Both the position numbers and the translations under genes were made by a program. Under the pieces are notes generated by a model that made no database searches, was not told where the DNA came from, and saw only the letters and a program-made list of their open reading frames with translations. Below are positions 7,660-16,529 of a DNA stretch of 55,041 nt, piece by piece; position 1 is the first letter of the stretch; each line of letters begins with the position of its first letter. Source of the DNA: Bacteroidales bacterium (GTDB taxonomy: Bacteria; Bacteroidota; Bacteroidia; Bacteroidales; UBA932); assembly GCA_017962165.1 (NCBI GenBank), contig JAGCVW010000031.1:1-55041 (forward strand), in the 5' to 3' direction.

Positions 7660-7766
7660 CGTGCCGCTCAATCCCCTATCTATCAACACTTTGCTGAAAT
7701 ACGACTCGCGAAAACGCGGAGGCGTCTTTAAGCAATTTATTGAGAATGAGGGGGTTGGACGCCACG
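7660..7766. repeat. 107-bp palindromic element, copy 1
   Basis: Starts CGTGCCG and ends CGCCACG (7760-7766). The two ~49-nt arms are imperfect inverted copies that meet in a GC-rich hairpin around 7701-7723 (ACGACTC, loop with GCGAAAAC, GGAGGCGT), flanked by TTTGCTGAAA and TTTAAGCAA. It fills the gap between gltX (stop codon ends 3 nt away at 7770) and rpiB. Probably the terminator of the dcw-gltX operon. Confidence 0.85.
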
Positions 7767-7769
7767 ATA

Positions 7770-9278
7770 TTATAGCGAAATATGCGATTCGAGGGTGCGG
7801 AGACGGCGAAGCGCCTCGTCCCGGCCGATACAATGGATGATTTCATGGATTCCAAGGCCTGAGCCGCTGCCTGTCAGGGCGAGGCGGATGCAGTTCATCA
7901 CCTTGCCCATGGGCCATTCGCGCTCGCGGATAAACTCCTCCAGGTCGGCGCCGGACTCAATAGCCTCAAGAGCCATCTGATAGAACTCCGGCGTACCGAA
8001 CTTCGCAAGGTCTTTCTCTACGTACTCTGTAGGAGCAACGAAAAGATACGGAGCCGCGGTCCAGAGATCTTCGACAAAGGTCGCACGGTCCTTGATGACC
8101 CCGACAACCTTGACCACATAATCATGGGCGGCGGAAACCCCATGTGCTGCAAGCACCGGCTCGTAGAGCGAAGCGAGTTCCTCATCTGACTTCATCCTGA
8201 GGTACTCCTTGTTGTACCACTTCGCCTTCTCGGGGTTGAACTTCGCGCCGCTCTTGCTTACGTGCTCAAGAGAGAATGCGTCAATCAGCTCCTGCATCGA
8301 AAGGATCTCCCTCTCGTCGCCGGGATTCCAGCCCAAATAGGCAAGCAGATTCACGAACGCCTCAGGGAAGTAACCGTCTTCACGGTAACCGCGGTAGGTT
8401 TCGCCGTCGGAGTTCACCCAGTTGAGGGGGAACACGGGGAAGCCCATCTTGTCGCCGTCGCGCTTAGACAATTTACCGTTTCCCACCGGCTTCAAAAGAA
8501 GCGGCAGATGAGCGAACTGAGGGCGCTCCCAGCCGAAAGCCTCATAAAGCAGATAATGAAGAGGAAGCGACGGCAGCCACTCCTCGCCGCGGATAACCTC
8601 CGTGATTTCCATGAGGTGATCGTCGACGATATTTGCGAGGTGGTAGGTCGGCAGTTCGTCGGCCCTCTTCCAGAGCACCTTGTCGTCAAGGGTCGCGGTA
8701 TTGACCTCGACATGGCCGCGGATAAGGTCGTCCATCTCCACAACCCGGTCGCACGGCATCTTGAACCTGACAGTCCAGTCCGTAGTCTCCTCCAAAAGCC
8801 GGGAAACCTCATCAGCCTGCAAAGTCAACGAATTGCGAAGCTGGGTGCGAGTCTCATAATTATATATGAAAGTCTGGCCGTTAGCCTCGGCGGCGGCCCT
8901 GCGGGCAGCGAGATCCTCGGCGGAATCGAAGGCATAGTATGCCCATCCCTTCGAGACCAGCTCCTCGGCGTAAGCGCGGTAAATCGCCCTGCGCTCCGAC
9001 TGCCTGTACGGCGCATGGGGATGCTTCGCAGAAGCCTCAGACACGACAACACCGTTCTCGACTCCCTCGTCCGGCACTATTCCGCACCAGTTAAGCGCTT
9101 CGATGATATACTCCTCGGCGCCGGGCACGAACCTCTGCGAGTCAGTGTCCTCTATCCTTAGAATAAAATCTCCTCCGTGCTGCTTCGCGTACAGATAATT
9201 GTAAAGTGCAGTGCGCACACCGCCCATGTGGAGCGGACCGGTGGGGGAGGGTGCGAATCTTACTCTTGTCCTTTTCAT
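7770..9278 (-). CDS. gltX: Glutamate--tRNA ligase
   Basis: Class I aminoacyl-tRNA synthetase charging tRNA-Glu, 502 residues. The HIGH-type signature is SPTGPLHMGG (11-20) and the KMSKS-type loop is KLSKR (269-273). The start overlaps the ftsZ stop by 4 bp, so it appears to be the last gene of the division/cell-wall operon. The stop codon is followed within 3 nt by the 107-bp palindromic element. GltX is the known target of the HipA toxin in E. coli, but no link to the local hip module can be claimed. Confidence 0.97.
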   Translation of the reverse strand: MKRTRVRFAPSPTGPLHMGGVRTALYNYLYAKQHGGDFILRIEDTDSQRFVPGAEEYIIEALNWCGIVPDEGVENGVVVSEASAKHPHAPYRQSERRAIYRAYAEELVSKGWAYYAFDSAEDLAARRAAAEANGQTFIYNYETRTQLRNSLTLQADEVSRLLEETTDWTVRFKMPCDRVVEMDDLIRGHVEVNTATLDDKVLWKRADELPTYHLANIVDDHLMEITEVIRGEEWLPSLPLHYLLYEAFGWERPQFAHLPLLLKPVGNGKLSKRDGDKMGFPVFPLNWVNSDGETYRGYREDGYFPEAFVNLLAYLGWNPGDEREILSMQELIDAFSLEHVSKSGAKFNPEKAKWYNKEYLRMKSDEELASLYEPVLAAHGVSAAHDYVVKVVGVIKDRATFVEDLWTAAPYLFVAPTEYVEKDLAKFGTPEFYQMALEAIESGADLEEFIREREWPMGKVMNCIRLALTGSGSGLGIHEIIHCIGRDEALRRLRTLESHISL

Positions 9279-10507
9279 TGCTGTATCCTCCTGATTGCCG
9301 CCTTTTCTTCGAGTTCTCTGATGGCCTGCTCGCTCTCAGTGCAGAGTGCGGGGACGACCTCGGGATTGAAGTCGAATTTGGGCTTGACTGTGGTGCTGAA
9401 ACCGATATGCGTGGTGATTTCGCCAATGGGGAGAGACTCGCCCTTGGCGCCGGATGTCTTGTCGTAGACATAGTCGCTGTCGATGGCGATGATGCTTCCA
9501 AGGTCGATATCCGGACCGAGGATAGCTCCGAGCTTGAAACCGGTAGCGATGGCGGTGATGTGGATAGTGTCTCCGATAGCGGGATCCTCGTCCCAGATAA
9601 GGCCGTGCTTGAAGTTGTTGCCTCCTCCAGTGTACTCGGCTATCTTCTTGTTGATCTCGTCCAGCTGGTTCATCTTGAGGCCTTGCTCGTTCTTGCCTGC
9701 GGTGATGTTGACAAGCACGTTCTTCGCGGTCTTCAGGTCGTAATCGTTCAGAAGCGGCGATTCGAAAGCCTCCTTGACCGCCTGATTGATCCTGTCGGGA
9801 CCGCTTCCGGTGCCGCAGCCCATCAGGGCCATGCCGCTGCCGCGCATCATGGTCTGGACATCCTCGAAGTCGACGTTGATGTAGCCGGGCTTCTTGATGA
9901 TCTCGATGATGCTGCGCACTGCAGTCGCGAGCACCTCGTCCGCCTTGGGGAAAGCGTCCTGAATCAGCTCGTCGCCGAAATACTGGTAAAGCTTCTCATT
10001 ATTAATGATAATAAGGCTGTCCACATTCTTTTCGAGTTCATGGATACCGTCGATGGCTCGGGCGAGCACCTCGCGGCCTTCGTTGCGGAAGGGGAGAGTG
10101 ACTACACCTACGGTCAGGATGCCCTGGTCCTTGGCCATCTTCGCGATGACCGGGGTGGCCCCAGTGCCCGTGCCGCCGCCCATGCCGGCGGTGATGAAGA
10201 GCATCTTCGTATTGGGGTCGAGGATCTTCTGTGCTATCTCGTCCTGGCTCTCGAGCGCCGCGTTGCGGCCCTTGGTAGGGTTGGTGCCGGCGCCGAGCCC
10301 GAGGCCGAGCTGGATCTTGAGGGGAACGCTGCAGCGGCCGAGGGCCTGGGCGTCGGTGTTGCACACCACGAAGCTGCAGCCCTGGATCTGCCTGTTGTAC
10401 ATGTAGTCGACTGCGTTGCAACCGCCGCCGCCCACTCCGAGCACCTTGATAATGCTGTCGGCCGTAGGCCAGTCCTTGGGGGCTATGATGATGTTATCTT
10501 CAGGCAT
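9275..10507 (-). CDS. ftsZ: Cell division protein FtsZ
   Basis: Tubulin-like GTPase that polymerises into the septal ring. The 410-residue protein has the nucleotide-binding GVGGGGCNAV (24-33) and the tubulin signature GGGTGTG (110-116), plus the T7-loop region. It ends in a short acidic then basic tail (IRELEEKAAIRRIQQ), the place where FtsZ binds FtsA, without a long disordered linker. It overlaps ftsA by 8 bp and gltX by 4 bp. Confidence 0.97.
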   Translation of the reverse strand: MPEDNIIIAPKDWPTADSIIKVLGVGGGGCNAVDYMYNRQIQGCSFVVCNTDAQALGRCSVPLKIQLGLGLGAGTNPTKGRNAALESQDEIAQKILDPNTKMLFITAGMGGGTGTGATPVIAKMAKDQGILTVGVVTLPFRNEGREVLARAIDGIHELEKNVDSLIIINNEKLYQYFGDELIQDAFPKADEVLATAVRSIIEIIKKPGYINVDFEDVQTMMRGSGMALMGCGTGSGPDRINQAVKEAFESPLLNDYDLKTAKNVLVNITAGKNEQGLKMNQLDEINKKIAEYTGGGNNFKHGLIWDEDPAIGDTIHITAIATGFKLGAILGPDIDLGSIIAIDSDYVYDKTSGAKGESLPIGEITTHIGFSTTVKPKFDFNPEVVPALCTESEQAIRELEEKAAIRRIQQ

Positions 10508-11939
10508 TGTTGTTCTCCTCCTTTACTTTGTCAATATTCTCGTCGAACAGGTTTCCGGTGACCTCGGTCAGGCCGTCGGTAAGCCTGCGGAACAGGCCGG
10601 GCTTGCGTTCCTTCTTCGGTTTGTCGTCCTTGCGGACTTCCGTCCTTACAGGTTTCTCAGGTTCCGGCTCGAATACGGTGTCGGCGACAGGCTCTTCTTC
10701 AGCAGGAACCGGTTCCGGTTCGGGCTCCGCGGTCGGGACATCGAGTTCTTTCAGTATCGCGCAGTTGATGTATTCACGGTCCCTGCACAGCGCTATCATT
10801 GCGAGTTGAGAGACGCCGGACAGCGACTGGATCTCCGGGCAGCCGTCGGTGCTGATTCCGCTGACATGGGGGAAGCCGACACGGGCGGGGAGGCCGGAGA
10901 GTTCGGTGAACAGGGCGCTGGCGCTCAGGAGCTCGGCGCCGCCGCCGGTGAGGACTATGCCTCCGCGCAGACTGTCGGCATACCCGCTCTTACCGATCAG
11001 GAACAGTGCCGCGTTGGCGATTTCGCGCATACGGCTGCCGATGATCTCGGCCAGGTATTTCACGGGAAGCTGCTGGGTCTCGCCAGTGCGCTTGTCGTGA
11101 ATCTGGATTATCTTCTCGCCGAGCGACTGCAGGCGGTCCGGCATGCAGGAACCGAACCCGAGCTTGATGTTCTCGGCAAGAGCCTCCTGGATACCGCACT
11201 CCAGATGGATGTCGCTCGTCACGGAGTTGCCACCGAAGGGGAACGAATCGAAGAAGCGCAGCACGCCGCGGTGGTACACGCTCACGGAAGTCACTCCCGC
11301 GCCGATTTCCACCAGTGCGACTCCATGCTCTTTCTCATCGCTGGTCAGCACCGTCTCCGCGACCGCCTCGGCCACGAAGAACTTGTAGGATGCGATACCC
11401 AGTTCGTTCATCACCTTGTCGATGTTCGCGACCGGCTTCTGCGCGCCGCTGAACACCTTGTACATACCCTCGAACTTTCCGCCGGTGACTCCGATCACAT
11501 CGGCCTCGGCGGCCTGGAACAGGTCTTCGGTGGAATAGGACTGGGCCACTGCGCCATAAATCTCGGTGCCGGGCTTGATATGGGCGCTGAACTTAGTGAG
11601 CGCACTGTCTTTCAGGGCGGTAACTTCATCCTCGGAGATGAAACTCTCCGGCTCGCTGCGCTGGCAGCTCTCTTCGACCGCGTCGGTCGCGACCTTCCAG
11701 CGCGGATAGGCCGTCACTACCTCGTGGATGTTGATGTCGAGCGCCTCCTCGGCCTCACGGATGAGCCTGCCGAGGGGCTCGCATACCTGTTTGGGGTTGA
11801 AGATCGTGCCGCGCCGGATTCCCCTGGACTCCGCTTCGCGGTAATGGAGGACCTGGGCAACGCCGTCCACGACGTTGCACACCGAGAGCGAGATCTTCGA
11901 GGCTCCCAGGTCGACTGCCGCTATAAATCTTTCCTGCAT
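10500..11939 (-). CDS. ftsA: Cell division protein FtsA
   Basis: Actin-like protein that tethers FtsZ to the membrane. The 479-residue sequence shows phosphate-1 loop AAVDLGASKISLSV near the start, phosphate-2 EIGAGVTSVSV and adenosine motif LTGGGAELL. After the actin fold comes a Pro/Glu-rich linker (about residues 400-440) and then a basic amphipathic stretch GLFRRLTDGLTEV near the C-terminus, expected to bind the membrane. The acidic PEPEP linker is longer than in enterobacteria. Overlaps ftsQ by 19 bp and ftsZ by 8 bp. Confidence 0.96.
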   Translation of the reverse strand: MQERFIAAVDLGASKISLSVCNVVDGVAQVLHYREAESRGIRRGTIFNPKQVCEPLGRLIREAEEALDINIHEVVTAYPRWKVATDAVEESCQRSEPESFISEDEVTALKDSALTKFSAHIKPGTEIYGAVAQSYSTEDLFQAAEADVIGVTGGKFEGMYKVFSGAQKPVANIDKVMNELGIASYKFFVAEAVAETVLTSDEKEHGVALVEIGAGVTSVSVYHRGVLRFFDSFPFGGNSVTSDIHLECGIQEALAENIKLGFGSCMPDRLQSLGEKIIQIHDKRTGETQQLPVKYLAEIIGSRMREIANAALFLIGKSGYADSLRGGIVLTGGGAELLSASALFTELSGLPARVGFPHVSGISTDGCPEIQSLSGVSQLAMIALCRDREYINCAILKELDVPTAEPEPEPVPAEEEPVADTVFEPEPEKPVRTEVRKDDKPKKERKPGLFRRLTDGLTEVTGNLFDENIDKVKEENNNA

Positions 11940-12661
11940 ATTATTTGACCTTTGTATTTTACATTCACTGTATGGTATGGCTGGTCGGCGCGAAGAGGGG
12001 CTATTTCCGAGTAGTACCTCTCCATGGCTGCGAACTTCCTCGCGCTTTCCTTAAAGTCGCCGTAGATTATGCGAAGGCTCTCGCCCAGCAGGATGAAGTC
12101 TCCGTTGGAATCGACGGCGTAGCCTTCGATGCGTTTACTCCACACGTTGCTGCCGGAAATCTTTCGTACCAGCCCTATGGTCTGCGAGAGCCACTCCGGG
12201 TCGAAGCCCAGTTTCGGGTCGCATGAAATCACCGGTACGTCCGCTACGTAATCTCCGCTCAGCGGGAAGATGTTGCTTTCGCGGTCGGTGTAGTAGCCGT
12301 TGCCCTTGTACTCGAAGCGCAGCACGGGGTCGCGCTGGAGCACGAGTGCATGGAGCACCCCGTCGTCAGTAATCCACACTTCCGCCTTGCGCACCGGCGC
12401 CTTGGTCTCGAGCATCTTTTCTATGCTCGCGATATTTACATCTTCCAGCCTCTGGCCCACATAGATGCCGTAGAAATTGTCTATCCAGCCGCGGGCTTCG
12501 TCTTCGCTTACGAACTGATGGGGCCCCGGCACACTGACTTCCAGTTCCCTGCAGGAGATGCCGTGCCTCTCCGCCTTCGATACATGGAGCAGCACTCCCG
12601 TCCCGGCGAAGAACGCCAGGAAGAAGAGAACGGTCAGCACTATCGAAGCGGCTTTTTTCAT
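11921..12661 (-). CDS. ftsQ: Cell division protein FtsQ
   Basis: A 246-residue bitopic protein with an N-terminal transmembrane helix (AASIVLTVLFFLAFFAGTGVLL) written here as residues 4-25, followed by a periplasmic POTRA-like segment and a beta domain. FtsQ links early and late division proteins. Identification rests on position between murC and ftsA, size and topology as well as sequence. Overlaps murC by 4 bp and ftsA by 19 bp. Confidence 0.9.
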   Translation of the reverse strand: MKKAASIVLTVLFFLAFFAGTGVLLHVSKAERHGISCRELEVSVPGPHQFVSEDEARGWIDNFYGIYVGQRLEDVNIASIEKMLETKAPVRKAEVWITDDGVLHALVLQRDPVLRFEYKGNGYYTDRESNIFPLSGDYVADVPVISCDPKLGFDPEWLSQTIGLVRKISGSNVWSKRIEGYAVDSNGDFILLGESLRIIYGDFKESARKFAAMERYYSEIAPLRADQPYHTVNVKYKGQIICRKDL

Positions 12662-14007
12662 AAGCGTTTCCTAAGTATATCAGCTATGGGCTCCACGAGC
12701 CTGTCAATATTTCCTGCACCGAAGGTAACGAGAACATCGACATCCCGGCCCGAAACCCAGTCGCAGAGCTCATTATAGTCAAGTAAAACTTTACTCGGCG
12801 CGGTAACATCCCTGTATATAATCTCCGAAGTCACCCCGGGAATCGGCTCCTCGCGTGCAGGGTAAATGCCCAGCAGCACCACTTCGTCGCACAGGCTCAG
12901 CGCGCGGGCGAACTCGGGCGCGAAATCGCGCGTGCGGGTATAAAGGTGGGGCTGGAAAACCGCCGTGAACCGGCGTCCGGGGAAGATCGTCTTGATCGTC
13001 CGTATCGAAGCTTCCAGCTCGGCCGGATGGTGGGCATAGTCGTCGAGGAACGTCAGCGAAGGGGTATTGATATGCTCCTCGAGCCGGCGGTGGGCGCCAA
13101 GGTAGCTGCCGATGGCCTTGCGAATGGCCTCGGGTGCGGTTCCATGGCAGAGGCAGATAGCCGCCGCGGCCACCGCGTTCTCTACGTTCAGCGCGCCGAG
13201 GGTGCCGGTGCGGATGTCGCGGATTATCCCGTCGGGATGGACAAGGTCGAAGGTATAATGGCCGTCGGCCCCAAGCCTCATGTTCGCGGCATGGAAGTCC
13301 GCGCGGGCGTCGTCGAGCGCATAGCTGAGCATGCGTGCGGAAGTCACGTCGGGCGCGAGCGGCAGGCCGAGTTTGTAGACCAGAGTCTCGCTGACCTGCG
13401 AGGCGAACTGACGGTAGGCCTCCTGGACATGGGCCAGGTCGCCATAGATGTCGAGATGGTCGGCGTCCATCGCGGTAATCGCCGCTATCGCTGGGTGCAG
13501 CCTCAGGAACGACCGGTCGAACTCGTCCGCCTCGGCCACCGCCACCGGGTTGTGGCTCATCAGCATGTTCGTGCCGTAGTTGCGCGATACGCCGCCGAGG
13601 AAGGCCGAACAGCCCTCGCCGCTGTCGGTGAGAATGTGCGCGACTAGGGTCGAGGTCGTGGTCTTGCCGTGCGTGCCGGCGACTGCGAGACACTTCTGCC
13701 CGGCGGTAATCTCTCCCAGAATCTGCGAGCGCTTTACGACGTTGTACCCGCCGGCGCGCACGGCCTGCAGTTCCCGGAGGTCATCGGGAATGGCAGGCGT
13801 GTAGACGACCAGCGTGTTTTCGACGTCGGTGGGGATGAGCTCCGGCATGTCCTCGTAATGGACAGGGATGCCCTCGGCCTCAAGTTCGCGGGTAAGGTCG
13901 CTGGGGGTCTTGTCGTATCCGGCCACCGCGTAACCCTTGAATTTGAACCAGCGGGCAAGGGCGCTCATGCCTATGCCACCGATACCTATGAAGTAAACTT
14001 TTTTCAT
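12658..14007 (-). CDS. murC: UDP-N-acetylmuramate--L-alanine ligase
   Basis: ATP-dependent ligase adding L-alanine to UDP-MurNAc, the first step of stem-peptide assembly in the cytoplasm. The 449-residue protein has the N-terminal Rossmann motif FIGIGGIGMSALA (6-18), the ATP-binding GTHGKTTT (111-118) and the DDYAHHPAE block typical of MurC. Four-bp overlaps with murG and ftsQ. Confidence 0.97.
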   Translation of the reverse strand: MKKVYFIGIGGIGMSALARWFKFKGYAVAGYDKTPSDLTRELEAEGIPVHYEDMPELIPTDVENTLVVYTPAIPDDLRELQAVRAGGYNVVKRSQILGEITAGQKCLAVAGTHGKTTTSTLVAHILTDSGEGCSAFLGGVSRNYGTNMLMSHNPVAVAEADEFDRSFLRLHPAIAAITAMDADHLDIYGDLAHVQEAYRQFASQVSETLVYKLGLPLAPDVTSARMLSYALDDARADFHAANMRLGADGHYTFDLVHPDGIIRDIRTGTLGALNVENAVAAAAICLCHGTAPEAIRKAIGSYLGAHRRLEEHINTPSLTFLDDYAHHPAELEASIRTIKTIFPGRRFTAVFQPHLYTRTRDFAPEFARALSLCDEVVLLGIYPAREEPIPGVTSEIIYRDVTAPSKVLLDYNELCDWVSGRDVDVLVTFGAGNIDRLVEPIADILRKRL

Positions 14008-15131
14008 ACCAGCTTATATGCTTCGTCCACAATGATGGCGGCCGCGTCGGGCAGCGCCATCGCGAGTGCGTTCGCGCCAAGGGTCTTCAGCCTGGCGGAG
14101 TCATGGATCAGGGCCATGGCCTCGGGCATCAGCTTCTCCTGCGCCTCGGCGTCTTTTACTATAGCGGCCGCGTCCCTGCGCACCAGGGCCATGGCGTTGT
14201 GGGTCTGATGGTCTTCGGCCACATTGGGCGAGGGCACGAAGATGCACGGCTTGCCGGCCACGCATATCTCCGAGACGCTCGACGCGCCAGAGCGCGACAC
14301 GATGAGGTCTGCCGCCGAATAAGCAAGGCCCATCCTGTCGATGAACGCGCTCCAGTGGATACGGGGCAGTTCGCGGCCCTCCATGAAGGCCTTGACGTCG
14401 GGCTCGTAGTACTTGCCGCACTGCCAGATCACTTCAACGTCTTCGCCGCCGGGGCAGCCGGCCTCAATCCATTTCTTCATGGTCTTGTTGAGGGTGCCGC
14501 AGCCGAGGCTGCCGCCGATGACAAGCAATTGTTTACATTGAGGATCGAGGCCATAGTGCTCAAGTGCTTCGGCCCTCATCTTCGGCGTCGCCTTTTTGAT
14601 GACGGAACGTATAGGATTGCCTGACATCACTATCTTTTCGGCGGGGAAGAACTTCTCCATTCCCTCGTAGGCCACGCAGATGCAGCCGACTTTGTCGCCG
14701 AGCATCTTGTTCGTAAGGCCGGCGAAGCCGTTCTGCTCCTGGATGAGCGACGGGACGCGCAGGCGCGTCGCCGCGAAGAGCAGGGGAGCGCTGGCGTAGC
14801 CGCCTACCCCTACGGCAATGTCGGGTTTGAAAGTGCGTATGAGCTTTCTCGCCCTGGCATTGCTGACAAGAATCTTGAAGGGAACCTGGATGTCGTTCCA
14901 GATATTCTTTAAAGTGAGTCTACGCTGCAGACCGCAGATCGGAAGGCCTACGATTTTGTAGCCGGCCGCCGGCACTTTCTCCATTTCCATCTTCCCGTTC
15001 GCCCCCACGAACAGTATCTCCGTATCGGGATTGACTTCCTTGAAACGGTTCGCGATGGAGATGGCCGGGAAGATGTGGCCTCCCGTGCCGCCGCCGCTGA
15101 TTATCACCCGAAGTGGTCTATATTGTGTCAT
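14004..15131 (-). CDS. murG: UDP-GlcNAc:undecaprenyl-PP-MurNAc-pentapeptide GlcNAc transferase
   Basis: MurG converts lipid I to lipid II on the inner face of the membrane. The 375-residue sequence has the first G-loop SGGGTGGHI (12-20), a second glycine-rich loop GGSLGCGTLN, and the nucleotide-sugar site SRSGASSVSE. It overlaps ftsW by 14 bp and murC by 4 bp. Confidence 0.97.
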   Translation of the reverse strand: MTQYRPLRVIISGGGTGGHIFPAISIANRFKEVNPDTEILFVGANGKMEMEKVPAAGYKIVGLPICGLQRRLTLKNIWNDIQVPFKILVSNARARKLIRTFKPDIAVGVGGYASAPLLFAATRLRVPSLIQEQNGFAGLTNKMLGDKVGCICVAYEGMEKFFPAEKIVMSGNPIRSVIKKATPKMRAEALEHYGLDPQCKQLLVIGGSLGCGTLNKTMKKWIEAGCPGGEDVEVIWQCGKYYEPDVKAFMEGRELPRIHWSAFIDRMGLAYSAADLIVSRSGASSVSEICVAGKPCIFVPSPNVAEDHQTHNAMALVRRDAAAIVKDAEAQEKLMPEAMALIHDSARLKTLGANALAMALPDAAAIIVDEAYKLV

Positions 15132-16527
15132 AATATTCTTCGTTGTCTTCAGTGTCGTCGTAGTTGCCGCTGTCGAACGAGTCGAGATCGGCGAGCGAGG
15201 CCTCTACCGTGTCGTGGAGGTCGATAAGCGGGGTAGCCTTCTGGGTCTCCGTCTCAATCTTACGGTTCGATATACGGCTGATCGAGAGGATGATTCCGAA
15301 AGCTATGCAGAAGCAGATGAAGGCCGACGCTCCGTGGCTCAGCAGGGGCAGGGTCTGCCCCGTGAGCAGTCCTACGTCGGCATTCACTATTATGTGTATC
15401 ATCGCCTGGCCTGAAATCAGCAGCACCAGGCCCATCACGGCGCATTTGGCGAAGAGGTTGGTGCCGCAGTTCTTCACTATCAGCACCCCGCGCGCAATGA
15501 GCGATATATACAGGATCATTACTGCCATGCCTCCAAGCCAGCCATACTCTTCAAGGATGAAACTGAACATGTAGTCCTCCGACATGTCGGGCACCACATA
15601 GCGCTGGGTGCTCTGTCCGGGGCCCTTGCCGATGAAGCCGCCCTGCTGGATGGCTATCTTCGCGCTGTAGGGCTGGCGGAGCTTGTCGAGCGCCTTCTGC
15701 CTGGCGGCATGGTCGTTGGCCGCGAGGTGGTACTCCTTCACATAATTGTGGTGGCCGAGGCGCGTGGCGAACAGGCCTATGCGCTGGAACATCACATGGT
15801 CGGAGGTTTTGGTGATGCTGTACATGCCGAAGGCGGCGACGAAAAGCATCACGGCCGCGGCGCCGGCTATGAAGATTTCCTTGACTTCGCCGGTTCCGAT
15901 GGCGATGGTAAGGACCATCACCAGGCCTATCATGAGGGCTGCAGTGTTGGAGCCCTTCATAACCATAAGCATGACCACGATTGCAGGGATGTAAAGATAG
16001 ATGATCTTCTTTGTCAACTTATTCTTTACCCAGTGCATGTGGTCGAGTTCGGATAGTTTGTTCAGAAGCTTGAAGTTGTCGCGCTTGAGCGCGTCTACGG
16101 CCCAGGCGATGTACATGATCATCGCCACCTTGGCTATCTCGAAGACGTGGATCTGTATGCCCTTTACCTTAAGGAAGCGGACCGCGCCGTTGATTTCGGG
16201 GGCGGTGATGAAGTTGCCGACACCACCTATGACGAGCACGAACAGGAAGGCGAACGCCACGAAGAATCCCAGGCTGGATACTTTCCTGAAGAACTCTATG
16301 CTGCGTATCTGGTAGCATATGAAGATGAACACCAGGCCGATGGCAACTATCATCAGGTGGTCCTTGACGATGTCGATACGGTCGGTGCCCGCGGTAACAA
16401 GGCGTGAGGAACTGGAGAAGATGCACACGATCGAGAAGAGGATGAGCATCAGCACGATGATCAGTACCACCTTGTCGCCGGCGAAATTCTCAATGAAGTT
16501 CCAGATTTTCTTTCCCTTGCCGCCCAT
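15118..16527 (-). CDS. ftsW: Lipid II polymerase FtsW (SEDS family)
   Basis: SEDS-family peptidoglycan glycosyltransferase of the septum. I start it at ATG 16527 (MGGKGKKIWNF), 2 nt after the murD stop; the open frame extends further upstream, but only as a shadow of murD. This gives 469 residues with about ten hydrophobic helices, the IGKGPGQSTQR loop and EYGWLGG segment of the family, and a 45-residue acidic cytoplasmic tail rich in Asp, Glu and Tyr. Its partner transpeptidase FtsI is in the same operon. Confidence 0.94.
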   Translation of the reverse strand: MGGKGKKIWNFIENFAGDKVVLIIVLMLILFSIVCIFSSSSRLVTAGTDRIDIVKDHLMIVAIGLVFIFICYQIRSIEFFRKVSSLGFFVAFAFLFVLVIGGVGNFITAPEINGAVRFLKVKGIQIHVFEIAKVAMIMYIAWAVDALKRDNFKLLNKLSELDHMHWVKNKLTKKIIYLYIPAIVVMLMVMKGSNTAALMIGLVMVLTIAIGTGEVKEIFIAGAAAVMLFVAAFGMYSITKTSDHVMFQRIGLFATRLGHHNYVKEYHLAANDHAARQKALDKLRQPYSAKIAIQQGGFIGKGPGQSTQRYVVPDMSEDYMFSFILEEYGWLGGMAVMILYISLIARGVLIVKNCGTNLFAKCAVMGLVLLISGQAMIHIIVNADVGLLTGQTLPLLSHGASAFICFCIAFGIILSISRISNRKIETETQKATPLIDLHDTVEASLADLDSFDSGNYDDTEDNEEYYDTI

Positions 16528-16529
16528 TT

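Noticed and set aside
9206..11948. Long plus-strand open frames (451 and 510 codons) opposite ftsZ and ftsA
   Set aside because: Antisense shadows of GC-rich coding sequence; residue content is low-complexity and no motif is recognised.
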